A program made the translations under genes and the position numbers. A DNA stretch of 64,000 nt from the NCBI GenBank assembly GCA_963708095.1, contig OY970182.1:2418001-2482000 (forward strand), written 5' to 3'. A model generated the notes under the pieces. The model did no database searches, was not told where the DNA came from, and was given only the letters and a program-made list of their open reading frames with translations. Positions 15,181 to 23,561 of this stretch are shown one piece after another (position 1 is the stretch's first letter; every line of letters starts with the position of its first letter). The DNA is from JAJZVS01 sp963708095. Lineage in GTDB: Bacteria > Pseudomonadota > Alphaproteobacteria > Acetobacterales > Acetobacteraceae.

Positions 15181-16898
15181 GGCGGCTCCTGTTCCTGGTT
15201 CGCGGCCGGCTTCGCCGCGGCGGCGCGTGGCGCCGGCTTGCGCGCGGGCGGCGCGCCATCCTGCGGCTCCGTTGCCGCCTGCTCAAGTCCCAAAGGCCCC
15301 GGCGGTGTTTCCGTCTCGCCGCCACGCCCCGACCCGGGCACGGGCCCGGCCATTGCCGCGACGCCTGCCCCCGGCACCGGCCGCGCCGGCAGCAGCCGAT
15401 GCCGCGGCAGCCGGACCTCGGCGATGGTTCCCTGGTCCTGGCGGCTGGCAAGGCGCAGAACGCCGCCGTGGCTTTCGACGAGCGCCCTGGCCAGATATAG
15501 GCCGAGACCCGCACCCGGAAAGCGCCGTGCCAAGGTGGCGTCGACCTGGGTGAACGGGTCGAACACGCGCACGAGGTCGGCCTCGGCGATGCCGATGCCG
15601 GTGTCCGCGATCGACAGCACGAGTTCCTCGTCCTCGCGCCGCGCCGACATCGTCACCGCCCCGCCCGCGGGGGTGAATTTCAGGGCGTTGGAGAGGAGTT
15701 GATGCAGCACCTGGCCGAGCCGTCGCCGGTCGGCCAGCACCGCCGGCAGGGTACCCGTCGTCGGCAGGACCGAGGTCAGCACGATCTCCGCCCCCGCCGC
15801 GGCGGCCTCGAACCGGCGCTGGGTGCTCAGGATCAGCCGTCCGATGTCGACCGCATCCTCGGCGAGGTCGAACCGCCCGGTCTCCAGCCTGGCGACATCG
15901 AGCAGGGTGTCGATCAGCCCGAGCAGCCGCCGCCCCGCCTCGTTCACCGCGCCTGCGTATTCGCCGACCCGGCCGCCAGTGCCGGCAGCTTCCTGCACCA
16001 GCGCGTCGGAATAGCCGATCACGGCATTGAGCGGGGTGCGCAGCTCGTGGCTCATGGTGGCGAGGAAGCGGGATTTCGCCTGGCTCGCCGCCTCCGCCAC
16101 CTCCTTGGCGCGGCGCAGCGCGTGCTCCGCCTCCCGCTGCTCGGTGATGTCGGTGAGGGTGGTGATGTTCATCCCCGCAGCGACGGGGTCGGAGCGGCGC
16201 TCGACGAAGCGCCCCGCCGGATTGACGAAGTGGCGCACCCAGGGATGCGACCAGTCGCGGCCCTTGAGCTCGGCGGCCACCGCCTGGGCCAACGGGCCGC
16301 TGCCGAGGAACCCGGCGGCCAGCAGGGCGTCGATCAATTCGCCGTGCGGGCGGCCGGGAGACAGGAGTTGCTGCGGCACCCCCATCAGGATCACCGCCAT
16401 CGGATTGGCGGCCAGCAGCCGCTGGTCCGGCCCCCACAGGATCAGCCCGTGGCGCATGCCGGCGAGCAGGATCTCCGTCTCGTCGCCGCGTCGGGCGAGC
16501 GCCTGCTGGGCACCGACCAGGGGGGTGATGTCGCTGCACAGGATGATGAAGCCGCCATCGGCGAGCGGTACCCAGCGGTTTTCCAGGATGGTTCCGTTCG
16601 GCCGCCGCCGCCGTCGGGTCTGCGGGCGGGTGAGGTTGTAGGCCCGCTGGCGCGCCAGCAGCACCGCGGGATCGCCAGGCCCGTATTCGCCGGCGGCGAT
16701 GCGCCGGCGCAGGATGTCGTCGTAACTGTCGCCCAGCGCGACATCGGCGCCCGTCATGACGCGGCCATAGGCGCGGTTCACCAGAGCCACCCGCCGGTCC
16801 GGGCCGATCACCAGCAGGCCTTGCGGGAGGGATTCGATGATCTCCTCCAGCCGCGGCCCGGAGACGGCGCTGTGGATCAGGGAATCGGCCGCGTTCAT
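15177..16898 (-). CDS. Soluble PAS-domain sensor histidine kinase
   Basis: About 573 aa. Two N-terminal PAS-like domains (roughly 15-150 and 155-280; ESLPQGLLVIGPDRRVALVN, MRHGLILWGPDQRLLAANP) read a cytosolic signal. Then a HisKA domain with FLATMSHELRTPLNAVIGY (phospho-His), and HATPase_c with N-box LLSNALKFTP, G1 SIADTGIGIAE, F-box VFDPFTQVDA and G2 GAGLGLYLARAL. No transmembrane segment is seen. A 70-residue Pro/Ala/Lys tail follows the kinase domain. ATG 16898 is chosen because the upstream codons lack coding character. No response regulator is adjacent. Coupled to tldD. Confidence 0.85.
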   Translation of the reverse strand: MNAADSLIHSAVSGPRLEEIIESLPQGLLVIGPDRRVALVNRAYGRVMTGADVALGDSYDDILRRRIAAGEYGPGDPAVLLARQRAYNLTRPQTRRRRRPNGTILENRWVPLADGGFIILCSDITPLVGAQQALARRGDETEILLAGMRHGLILWGPDQRLLAANPMAVILMGVPQQLLSPGRPHGELIDALLAAGFLGSGPLAQAVAAELKGRDWSHPWVRHFVNPAGRFVERRSDPVAAGMNITTLTDITEQREAEHALRRAKEVAEAASQAKSRFLATMSHELRTPLNAVIGYSDALVQEAAGTGGRVGEYAGAVNEAGRRLLGLIDTLLDVARLETGRFDLAEDAVDIGRLILSTQRRFEAAAAGAEIVLTSVLPTTGTLPAVLADRRRLGQVLHQLLSNALKFTPAGGAVTMSARREDEELVLSIADTGIGIAEADLVRVFDPFTQVDATLARRFPGAGLGLYLARALVESHGGVLRLASRQDQGTIAEVRLPRHRLLPARPVPGAGVAAMAGPVPGSGRGGETETPPGPLGLEQAATEPQDGAPPARKPAPRAAAAKPAANQEQEPP

Positions 16899-17019
16899 GC
16901 GCCATCCCGGGGGCAGTGCGGCATCGATCCGGCCGGGAGCCGTGCGGCGGCGCACGGCCTGCCCCGCCGCGCCGCGGACGCCGCCACCGCGGCAGATGCG
17001 TTCGCGCGCCGCGACGCGA

Positions 17020-18258
17020 TCACGACGGCTCCGGACGGCCGAACGAAGATGGCGGCGGGCGCGCGGCGGCCGGGTCCCCGCTTGCATCCCGTGCCCCCGT
17101 CGCCGGCGCGACCGCGCCGGGGCCGGCGCGGACCGGCGGCCGGGCGCCCCCCGTCGCGTCCCGCACCCGGCCGGCGGCCAAGCTGCGCGCGGGCAGGCGG
17201 CGCAGCGCGTGCAGCGCCACCAGGCCGGCGGTCAGCACCAGCACCGCATTCGCCTGATGCGCCGAGGCCAGCGGCACCGGCACGACCAGCAGCAGGGTCG
17301 CCACGCCGAGCGCGAACTGCACCGCCACCAGCCCGGCGAGCACCAGCACCGGCCGGCGCACGAAAGCCGGCACGCCGGGCCGCAGCGCGAGCCGCAGCGC
17401 GACCAGGACGGCAAGCACGGTCGCGGTGGCGAGCAGCCGGTGGTCGAACTGCACCGCGGCCAGGTTCTGCGTCAGGTTGCGCAGGAACGGATGCAGCCGC
17501 GCATAGCCGGCGGGCACCAGCCGCCCGTCCATCAGCGGAAACGTGTTGTATACCAGCCCCGCATGGGTGCCGGCGACGAACCCGCCGGCCACGATCGTGA
17601 GCGCCACGAGCCCCACGGCGCAGGCGATCGCCCGGCGCAGCCCGTGCGTGCCGGCCGGCGCAGCCGGCGCCGGATGCAGCATCGAGAGCCCGGTCCACAG
17701 AATCGCCGCATACAGCGCCAGCGCCAGCGCCAGGTGGATCACCAACCGCGCCGGCGCGACCGAGGTGGCGTCGGGAAAGAAGCCGGAGGCGACCATGAAC
17801 CAGCCGACCGCGCCCTGCAGCCCGCCGAGCACGAAGAACCCGGCCAGCCGCAGCGGCAGCCCGCGCGGCAGACGCCCGCGCACCCAGAACCAGACCAGCG
17901 GGACGAAGAACACAACCCCGATCAGCCGGCCCCACAGCCGATGCACCCATTCGAGCCAGAAGATGTGCTGGAAGCCCGCCAGGCCGAAGCCGTCGTTGAC
18001 CAGCTTGTATTGCGGGATCTTCTGGTAGAGGCGGTACAGGCTTTCCCAGTCGGCGTGGTTGAGCGGCGGCAGCACGCCGGTGACCGGCGCCCATTCCATG
18101 ATGGAAAGCCCCGAGCCGGTAAGCCGGGTCAGGCCGCCCAGCACGACCATGACCCAGATCATGCCGCAGACCGCGAACAGCCAGAGCGCGATCAGGCGGC
18201 GGTGGGCGCCGCGCTCGTGCGGGGGCAGGTCGGGGAACGCGCCGACATCGAAGGGCAT
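17020..18258 (-). CDS. ctaA: Heme A synthase (CtaA/Cox15 type)
   Basis: About 412 aa. Converts heme O to heme A for aa3-type cytochrome oxidase, in the inner membrane. Seen: about eight TM helices; TRLTGSGLSIMEWAPVTGVLPP after TM1; EWVHRLWGRLIG and QFDHRLLAT with His ligands; TLVHL-like ARLVIHLALALALY; GTHAGLVYNTFPLMDG; and ASAHQANAVLVL. A 60-residue Pro/Ala-rich C-terminal extension is unlike the family's usual end. ATG 18258 is the start that preserves the cytosolic DLPPHERGAHRRLIALWL entry to TM1. No cytochrome oxidase genes are nearby. Confidence 0.9.
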   Translation of the reverse strand: MPFDVGAFPDLPPHERGAHRRLIALWLFAVCGMIWVMVVLGGLTRLTGSGLSIMEWAPVTGVLPPLNHADWESLYRLYQKIPQYKLVNDGFGLAGFQHIFWLEWVHRLWGRLIGVVFFVPLVWFWVRGRLPRGLPLRLAGFFVLGGLQGAVGWFMVASGFFPDATSVAPARLVIHLALALALYAAILWTGLSMLHPAPAAPAGTHGLRRAIACAVGLVALTIVAGGFVAGTHAGLVYNTFPLMDGRLVPAGYARLHPFLRNLTQNLAAVQFDHRLLATATVLAVLVALRLALRPGVPAFVRRPVLVLAGLVAVQFALGVATLLLVVPVPLASAHQANAVLVLTAGLVALHALRRLPARSLAAGRVRDATGGARPPVRAGPGAVAPATGARDASGDPAAARPPPSSFGRPEPS

Positions 18259-18596
18259 GGCCGGCTTATACGACGGCCCGGGGGCGGCCGGCCACTCCCG
18301 TTCCCCGCCCCCGACAGGGCGGTCGCTACAGGCCAATCGCTACAGGCCAATCGCTCGAACAGGAATCGCCCGGCAGACTTGGCGCAGCCCCGCGCCCGGG
18401 GCAAAGTCCGTCGCACCACCACCACCACCGCCCGCCGCGGAAGGCCGGCCCGGAGACACAAGGGAAGGACGCCCTGGCGCCACCCACCCTGGCGCCACCC
18501 ACCCTGGCGCCACCCACCCTGGCGCCACCCACCCCGGCGCCATCCACCCTGGGCACGCTCGTCGCCTGCCCAGGGGAATCAGCATGGGGAATCAGC
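18259..18596. other. Intergenic region with three tandem repeat tracts
   Basis: Between divergent ctaA and aroE. It holds TCGCTACAGGCCAA twice (18323-18350), a 15-bp unit CTGGCGCCACCCACC five times (18474-18548) and GGGGAATCAGCAT twice (18573-18598). A plus-strand frame would read (PGATH)n through the 15-mer tract, but no start or family supports it as a gene. Confidence 0.8.
18474..18548 (+). repeat. 15-bp x 5 tandem repeat upstream of aroE
   Basis: Five head-to-tail copies of CTGGCGCCACCCACC; the last has two changes. Each copy carries GGCGCC, a 6-bp palindrome, so the tract gives regularly spaced symmetric sites 50-120 bp before the aroE start. Copy number may vary by slippage. Confidence 0.95.
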
Positions 18597-19472
18597 ATGG
18601 AGACCGATCGGATGGGAGACCGCCGCGTGCTGCTGGGCCTGATCGGCTCCCCGATCGCCCACTCCGCCGCCCCGGCCATGCACGAGGCCGCCGGGCGCGG
18701 CATCGGCATGCGTATCCATTACCAGCTCATCGACGTCCCCGGCGCCGATACCGCCACCTTGCGGCTGCTGGCCGAGGGCGTCCGCCGCCTCGGCTTCGCC
18801 GGCGTCAACGTGACGTTCCCCTACAAGGAAGCGATGCTGCCCCTGCTCGATGCGATCGACCCGGACGCGGCGCCGGTCGGGGCGGTGAACACGGTCGTGG
18901 TCCGCGACGGCAGGCTGATCGGCCACAACACCGACACCACCGGCTTCGCCGCCGCCATCATCGAGGACATCGCCGATCCCGCCGCCGGCCCGGTCGTGCT
19001 GGTCGGCGCCGGCGGCGTGGGCCGCGCAGCCGGGTTCGCGCTGGCCCGGCTCGGTGTGCCGGACCTGCGGATCCTGGACAGCGCGCCCGAGAAGGCCGCC
19101 GCCCTGGCCCGCGACCTCGCGCGTGTCGGCGCCCCGCGCGCCCGTGCCGCGACCGACCTCGCCACCGCGCTGGCCGGCGCCGTGGGCATCGTGAACGCGA
19201 CCCCGGTCGGCATGCTGCCCGACCGCGGCACGCCGGTCCCGCCGGCGCTGCTGCACGCCGGGCTGTGGGTCGCGGATGTCGTCTACTACCCGCTGGTGAC
19301 CCCGCTGCTGGAAGCCGCCCGCGCTGCCGGCGCGCGCACCGTGACCGGGCGTGCGCTCACCATCCGTCAGGCTGCCGACGCCTTCGCGCTGTTCACCGGC
19401 GTGCGGCCGCCGATCGCGCCGCTGGGCGCCGCGTTCGACGCGGTGATCGCCGCCCGCGCCGCAGCGCATTGA
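18597..19472 (+). CDS. aroE: Shikimate 5-dehydrogenase family (AroE-like)
   Basis: 291 aa. NADP-dependent reduction of 3-dehydroshikimate, or the quinate/shikimate variant. Seen: LIGSPIAHSAAPAMHEAA, GVNVTFPYKEA (catalytic Lys), GAVNTVV, GHNTDTTGFAAA (catalytic Asp), Rossmann VVLVGAGGVGRAAGFAL, VNATPVGML, ADVVYYPLVTPLLEAA and RQAADAFALFTG. The Asp after the dinucleotide loop (RILDSAPEKA) hints at NAD rather than NADP. SPIAHSAAP differs from the usual SPI.HS.SP. A 13-bp duplication just upstream doubles the ribosome site plus ATG. Confidence 0.85.
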   Translation: METDRMGDRRVLLGLIGSPIAHSAAPAMHEAAGRGIGMRIHYQLIDVPGADTATLRLLAEGVRRLGFAGVNVTFPYKEAMLPLLDAIDPDAAPVGAVNTVVVRDGRLIGHNTDTTGFAAAIIEDIADPAAGPVVLVGAGGVGRAAGFALARLGVPDLRILDSAPEKAAALARDLARVGAPRARAATDLATALAGAVGIVNATPVGMLPDRGTPVPPALLHAGLWVADVVYYPLVTPLLEAARAAGARTVTGRALTIRQAADAFALFTGVRPPIAPLGAAFDAVIAARAAAH

Positions 19473-19543
19473 CCGCGCGCCGCCTGCCCCGGACGGAACC
19501 GCGCACCACTGCCCCGTTGCCCCCGGCGCGGGGAGCGTCCCGG

Positions 19544-20467
19544 ATGCGTGCCTCGCTGCTGCGTGCCTCGCTGCTCCTGGCCGCCCTGCTGCTGGCGCTG
19601 GCGCCGCCGGCCCTGGCGTGCTCGGTGACGCAGCGGACGGTGTTGCCGATCGCGTTCCGCGCCGGTCATCCGCTGGTAACAGCGGTGCTGGACGGGCAGC
19701 CGGCGACCTTCATCCTGGACACGGGGGCGCAGCGCAGCCTGCTGACGCCGGCGGCGGTGCAGCGGCTGCACCTGACGCTCGACCCCTGGGTCGGCACCAC
19801 GGTGGTGGGCATCGGCGGCATCGAGCGCCACCGCAACGCCGAAGTCGCCAGCCTGGTCCTGGGCGGCGTTTCACTGCACCAGGACACGCTGCTGCGCGGC
19901 CTCAGCCTGAGCGTCGGCGCGATTCCGGTGAGCCAGATGGGCGGCGTGCCGGTGGACGGTATCCTGGGGCGGGACGTGCTGGCGGCGTTCGACCTGTCGC
20001 TCGATTTCGCGCGACGGCGGGTCACGCTGTATCGGGTGCGCGGCTGTTCGGGGCGGTTCCTGCCGTGGCGAGGGCCCTATGCGGCGGTGCCGGCATTGGC
20101 GGGGTATCGCGCGCCCCTGGCAGTCGCGGTGCGGGCGGACGGGCATGTGCTGCGGGCGATGATCGATACCGGCTCCACCGCCGACCTGCTGACCGCGTCG
20201 GGGATGGCGCGGCTGGGGCTGACGGTGGCGGGGCTGGCGGGGGAGCCGACGGCGCAGGCGCGCGGGATCGGACCGCGGAGCCTGCGGGTGCAGGTGTACC
20301 GGCTGGGCTGGCTGGTGGTGGGGGCGAGCGTATCGCAGGGGGTGAACGTGGTGACGGCGCCGGTGATCCTGACGCCGATCCTCGATCTGCTACTGGGGGT
20401 GGACTGGTTGGGGACGCACCGGGTGTGGCTGTCGTATGCGACGGGGCAGGTGTTCGTGGGGCGGTGA
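19544..20467 (+). CDS. Exported two-repeat retropepsin-like aspartic protease
   Basis: About 307 aa. A signal peptide (RASLLRASLLLAALLLALAPPALAC; the RASLL doubling comes from a 15-bp DNA duplication at 19547-19576) leads to two homologous halves. Each has a catalytic motif and a matching psi-loop: FILDTGAQRSLL (Asp59) with VDGILGRDVL, and AMIDTGSTADLL (Asp208) with LDLLLGVDWL. Bacterial retropepsin-like proteins usually supply one DTG per chain and dimerise; here both are in one chain, pepsin-style. The C-terminal stretch near 20200-20460 shifts to G-rich codons. Start follows the signal peptide; the long upstream frame is antisense to nothing and was ignored. Confidence 0.8.
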   Translation: MRASLLRASLLLAALLLALAPPALACSVTQRTVLPIAFRAGHPLVTAVLDGQPATFILDTGAQRSLLTPAAVQRLHLTLDPWVGTTVVGIGGIERHRNAEVASLVLGGVSLHQDTLLRGLSLSVGAIPVSQMGGVPVDGILGRDVLAAFDLSLDFARRRVTLYRVRGCSGRFLPWRGPYAAVPALAGYRAPLAVAVRADGHVLRAMIDTGSTADLLTASGMARLGLTVAGLAGEPTAQARGIGPRSLRVQVYRLGWLVVGASVSQGVNVVTAPVILTPILDLLLGVDWLGTHRVWLSYATGQVFVGR

Positions 20468-20522
20468 GGCGGGGGCCGGCGACCGAGCCCCCACATCCGC
20501 GGTCCGGCGAAATTTGCAGACT

Positions 20523-21860
20523 CTAACCCTCGAGTTCCTCCAGTGGGGCACCGACCGGCGCCGGCGATACTTCGGCACCGCCAAGGTAGTGGCGCATGTG
20601 CTGGTACAGCAGGCCGCAAACACAGAAACCGCCGCAGGCGCACACCACCAGGTAGACGGGAGCCCCATTTCCGTAGGCCTTCACCAGCCAGGTCAGCACC
20701 ACGGGCGTGATGCCGCCACCAAGCGCGGTCGCGAGATTGTAGGGAAATGAAAACCCGGTCAGGCGTACCGGTGTGGGAAAGAGGCTGGCTGCCAGGCTGG
20801 CGATCAGGCCGACGAACCCCCCGGCCAGTCCCACGACGCACCACAAGACCAGCAGGTTTGCCCCGCCTGCCGACACGGCGGGAAGGCGGGAGAACATCCA
20901 GATAGATGCAATGGCGGTACATATTGCTCCCGCCGCCATGGCACGACCACGCCCGATGATATCGCCGAACCAGCCCCACACCAGACACATGAAGGCGTAG
21001 ACCAGGATCGCCGCGGTATTTGCCCAGAATACGGTCTGCGGCGAAAGCCTGTACTGTTTCAGCAGCAAAGTCGGCATGTACTGAAACAGGACTGTGCTGA
21101 TTTGGTTAAGGAAGAAGGCAAGACCCGCCACGAACAGACACGCCGGAACGTGCTTCCGCACCACCTCCACGAGCGGCAGCTTCCGGGAAAGCTGCTTGGT
21201 CTCGCGTAGCTCAGCGAACAAAGGGGTTTCCTGGAGATATCGGCGAAGATAAACGCTTACCAGGCCGAAGATGCCGCCCGCGATAAATGGAAGCCGCCAG
21301 CCATAGCTGTACAAAGCCGCCTTATCCGGAATGAGACTGGACAATAAGCCCGACATGCTGGCGCCGACGGCCAGGCCGAGGAACATGATTCCCTGCAATG
21401 TCGCGCAATTGAATCCGATGCGACGGCTATCCGCATGCTCGGAGACGAAGACCATTGCCCCGGGGAGTTCGCCGGCAATGGCGAAGCCTTGCAACAGGCG
21501 CATCAGCAACAGCATGCCAGGGGCTATCCAGCCCACCTCGGCGTAGCTGGGCAGAAATCCTATCAGAAGGGTCGGAACGGCCATGAGGAAGACCGAGAAT
21601 ATGAACATCCTCTTGCGACCCAGGAGATCGCCGAAATGGGCAATCACGATCCCGCCGATCGGACGCACAAAATAGCCAAGCGCAAAGATTGCGTAGGTCT
21701 CCAGCAACCGGATCCACCCGGGACTCTCGGGAGGGAAGAACACATTGCTGATGATGACCGCCAGGAAGACGAATACCGTGAAGTCGTAATACTCCAAGGC
21801 ACTGCCTAGGGACGCCAGTACTATGGTTCTGGCGTCGTTCCAAGTTATCTTCCTGGACAT
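20523..21860 (-). CDS. MFS transporter, metabolite:H+ symporter (MHS) family
   Basis: About 445 aa, 12 TM. Seen: WNDARTIVLASLGSALEYYDF (MHS opening), YFVRPIGGIVIAHFGDLLGRKRMF (motif A), RLLQGFAIAGELPGAMVFVSEHA, YGWRLPFIAG, the long central loop YLRRYLQETPLFAEL, and PTPVRLTGFSFPYNLATALGGGITP. MHS members import organic acids, osmolytes or shikimate-like compounds. Start ATG 21860 has GGAGGGG 3-9 bases upstream and is preferred to the GTG at 21878. Codon usage is visibly less GC-extreme than neighbours, consistent with acquired DNA. Confidence 0.85.
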   Translation of the reverse strand: MSRKITWNDARTIVLASLGSALEYYDFTVFVFLAVIISNVFFPPESPGWIRLLETYAIFALGYFVRPIGGIVIAHFGDLLGRKRMFIFSVFLMAVPTLLIGFLPSYAEVGWIAPGMLLLMRLLQGFAIAGELPGAMVFVSEHADSRRIGFNCATLQGIMFLGLAVGASMSGLLSSLIPDKAALYSYGWRLPFIAGGIFGLVSVYLRRYLQETPLFAELRETKQLSRKLPLVEVVRKHVPACLFVAGLAFFLNQISTVLFQYMPTLLLKQYRLSPQTVFWANTAAILVYAFMCLVWGWFGDIIGRGRAMAAGAICTAIASIWMFSRLPAVSAGGANLLVLWCVVGLAGGFVGLIASLAASLFPTPVRLTGFSFPYNLATALGGGITPVVLTWLVKAYGNGAPVYLVVCACGGFCVCGLLYQHMRHYLGGAEVSPAPVGAPLEELEG

Positions 21861-22136
21861 GCTCCCCTCCGAGATCACTGGTTGTATTGAGCCGTTGCGC
21901 CGCAGAGCTCGCGTCTACGGGGCAACGCCGGGATTCCAAGCCCGGCTTCACCCCTCTGTCGGTGGCCTCGATCTGCGCTCAGACCCGGACCGGCGACGCC
22001 CCGCCGCCGACAGATAACATCGCCACGCGCGTGCCACCGCGCTCAGAGCCTCCTGAAAGCCTCGGCGACCGGCTTTGCGTGCCTTCCGACGGGAGAGGAT
22101 GAACAGAACGGGACGAACCCCGTGTTTTGCCCGGGA

Positions 22137-22886
22137 TCAGTAATAGGCGCTCCCGCCGTTGACGTGGATCGTCTGGCCGGTAATGAAGCCGCTGTCGTCA
22201 CCGACCAGGAACAGGCAGGTGGCGGCGATCTCGTCCACCATCCCTTGACGCCCCAGCGGAATGCCGGCGGCGCTCGGCGGCCGCCCCTGGTACCACTCGG
22301 GATTCGCGCGCATGGTATCTATGATGCCCGGCGAAACCACGTTAACCCGGATGTTGTGCTCGGCGAACTCGGAGGCCAGCCCGCGCGCGAACCCTACGAG
22401 GCCCATCTTGGCCGCGGAAACATGCGCCCGCCCGTGACCGCCGATGAAATTCCCTTCGCCGGCAAAGAACAGGATGCGCCCATAACGGTTCTTGACCATC
22501 GGCTCGATGAGCGCGCGCGTGAGGTACAGCGCCCCGTCGAGGACGACCCCCCTGACCGCTTCCCAATCCTGCGCCGTCAACTCCGTGAAGGGCTTGTGAG
22601 GGCGGATGGCGGCCGTGTTGATCAGGATGTCGACACGGCCGAACTCGGAGAGTGCCCGCGCCGCCATCGCCTCGACCTGATCCTTCTTGCCGAGGTCGGC
22701 AATGACGGCGAGCGCCTTGACCCCAAGCCCCTGGGCTTCGCGCACGACGGCATCGGCCTCTTCCCGGTTCGTGCGGGCATTGACGACGACGTGAGCACCT
22801 TCCCCGGCCAGCTTCAGCGCCGTCGCCCGGCCGATATTGCGGCCCGCCCCGGTGATCAAAGCGACTTTCCCCTCAAGCTTCCCCAT
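22137..22886 (-). CDS. SDR-fold protein lacking the Ser-Tyr catalytic residues
   Basis: 249 aa. Classical SDR length with NAD(P)-binding VALITGAGRNIGRAT, VVVNARTNRE, and a C-terminal FLVGDDSGFITGQTIHVNGG. The core catalytic tetrad is largely missing: the usual Ser region reads ILFFAGEGN, the Tyr of YxxxK is Val156 in HVSAAK (Lys160 kept), NNAG is NTAA, and the Asn of NLxG is replaced in VVLDG. It is full length and undamaged, so it may be a ligand-binding or differently catalysing paralogue. The first 72 codons of the longer frame (to 23102) are non-coding in character; ATG 22886 starts the conserved part. Confidence 0.8.
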   Translation of the reverse strand: MGKLEGKVALITGAGRNIGRATALKLAGEGAHVVVNARTNREEADAVVREAQGLGVKALAVIADLGKKDQVEAMAARALSEFGRVDILINTAAIRPHKPFTELTAQDWEAVRGVVLDGALYLTRALIEPMVKNRYGRILFFAGEGNFIGGHGRAHVSAAKMGLVGFARGLASEFAEHNIRVNVVSPGIIDTMRANPEWYQGRPPSAAGIPLGRQGMVDEIAATCLFLVGDDSGFITGQTIHVNGGSAYY

Positions 22887-23561
22887 GAGCCAGCTCCACA
22901 ACGACGAAAGATTCGACGACGACGCACCCCAGCATGTACCTGCGCCGCCTCCTGCACAAGACAGCCGAGGGCGGCTCAACAACGAAGTAAGTTTTGCACA
23001 GTCGCTTATGCTAAGATGCCGTCCCACTCGGACGCCCGTCCCTCTTGACACGCTGGCGCACCGTGGCACCCCGTCATTCCGCAACGGCGAGGTCGATCTC
23101 AATAGGCACCTTGCGGGCGGTGAGGGGCGAGCAAAACGGCTCGCCGGTCGCCGCGGCTGAGGCGCACGATCCCTGCCGCGGGCAAGCGGTGCAGTGTCCG
23201 CGGCCGGTTCTGCAGGGCACGGCGCGCCATGTTCGCCGGTTCGGTGACGGACCGCGGTTCACCGGTGACGATCAGGCGCAGAAGTTCCCGGTTTTTGGCC
23301 GCAAGCAGCTTCAGCCCCGGCCGCGGGCGAAGCGACGAGCCTCAAGGCGTTTACCTGGCAGACCAGCCTGATCCGCCAGGACCTGCTGTCCGGCACCGCC
23401 CCGCAGTCGGCTGCCGGAACATCACGATGAAGGCCGAAGGGGAGCCCCCGGAGCGACAGTCCTGTGCGGGGATGTATGGCAATTGCGCGAAATCGTCGCG
23501 AGCCGGGTTCGTGGCACCTCCCGCCTCCGGCTCCCTCATCATGTCCTTTTGGAGGAACTGC
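22887..23561. other. Long gene-poor stretch with an HTH pseudogene
   Basis: About 675 bases between the SDR start and the MipA stop. It holds the frameshifted HTH remnant at 23074-23315. Elsewhere no intact gene, RNA or repeat was recognised. Confidence 0.5.
23074..23315 (-). pseudogene. Frameshifted winged-helix DNA-binding protein remnant
   Basis: On the minus strand one frame reads KLLAAKNRELLRLIVTGEPR, then SVTEPANMARRALQNRPRT and LHRLPAAGIVRLSRGDRRAV before running out of sense. The adjacent frame gives SPLTARKVPIEIDLAVAE and stops at 23074. Joined by one frameshift near 23115 they resemble the small MarR-like HVO_A0114-type regulators that end in a beta-strand I-D/E-I-D-L. No intact N-terminus is visible: a stop lies just upstream. 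Confidence 0.45.

Noticed and set aside
15699..17600. 633-codon plus-strand frame over the histidine kinase
   Set aside because: Antisense shadow of the kinase and ctaA: no domain, Arg/Pro/His-rich composition, and the minus strand has clear family motifs.
18474..18548. Possible CRISPR or coding PGATH repeat protein
   Set aside because: 15-bp units without spacers; no start, ribosome site or homology for a protein.
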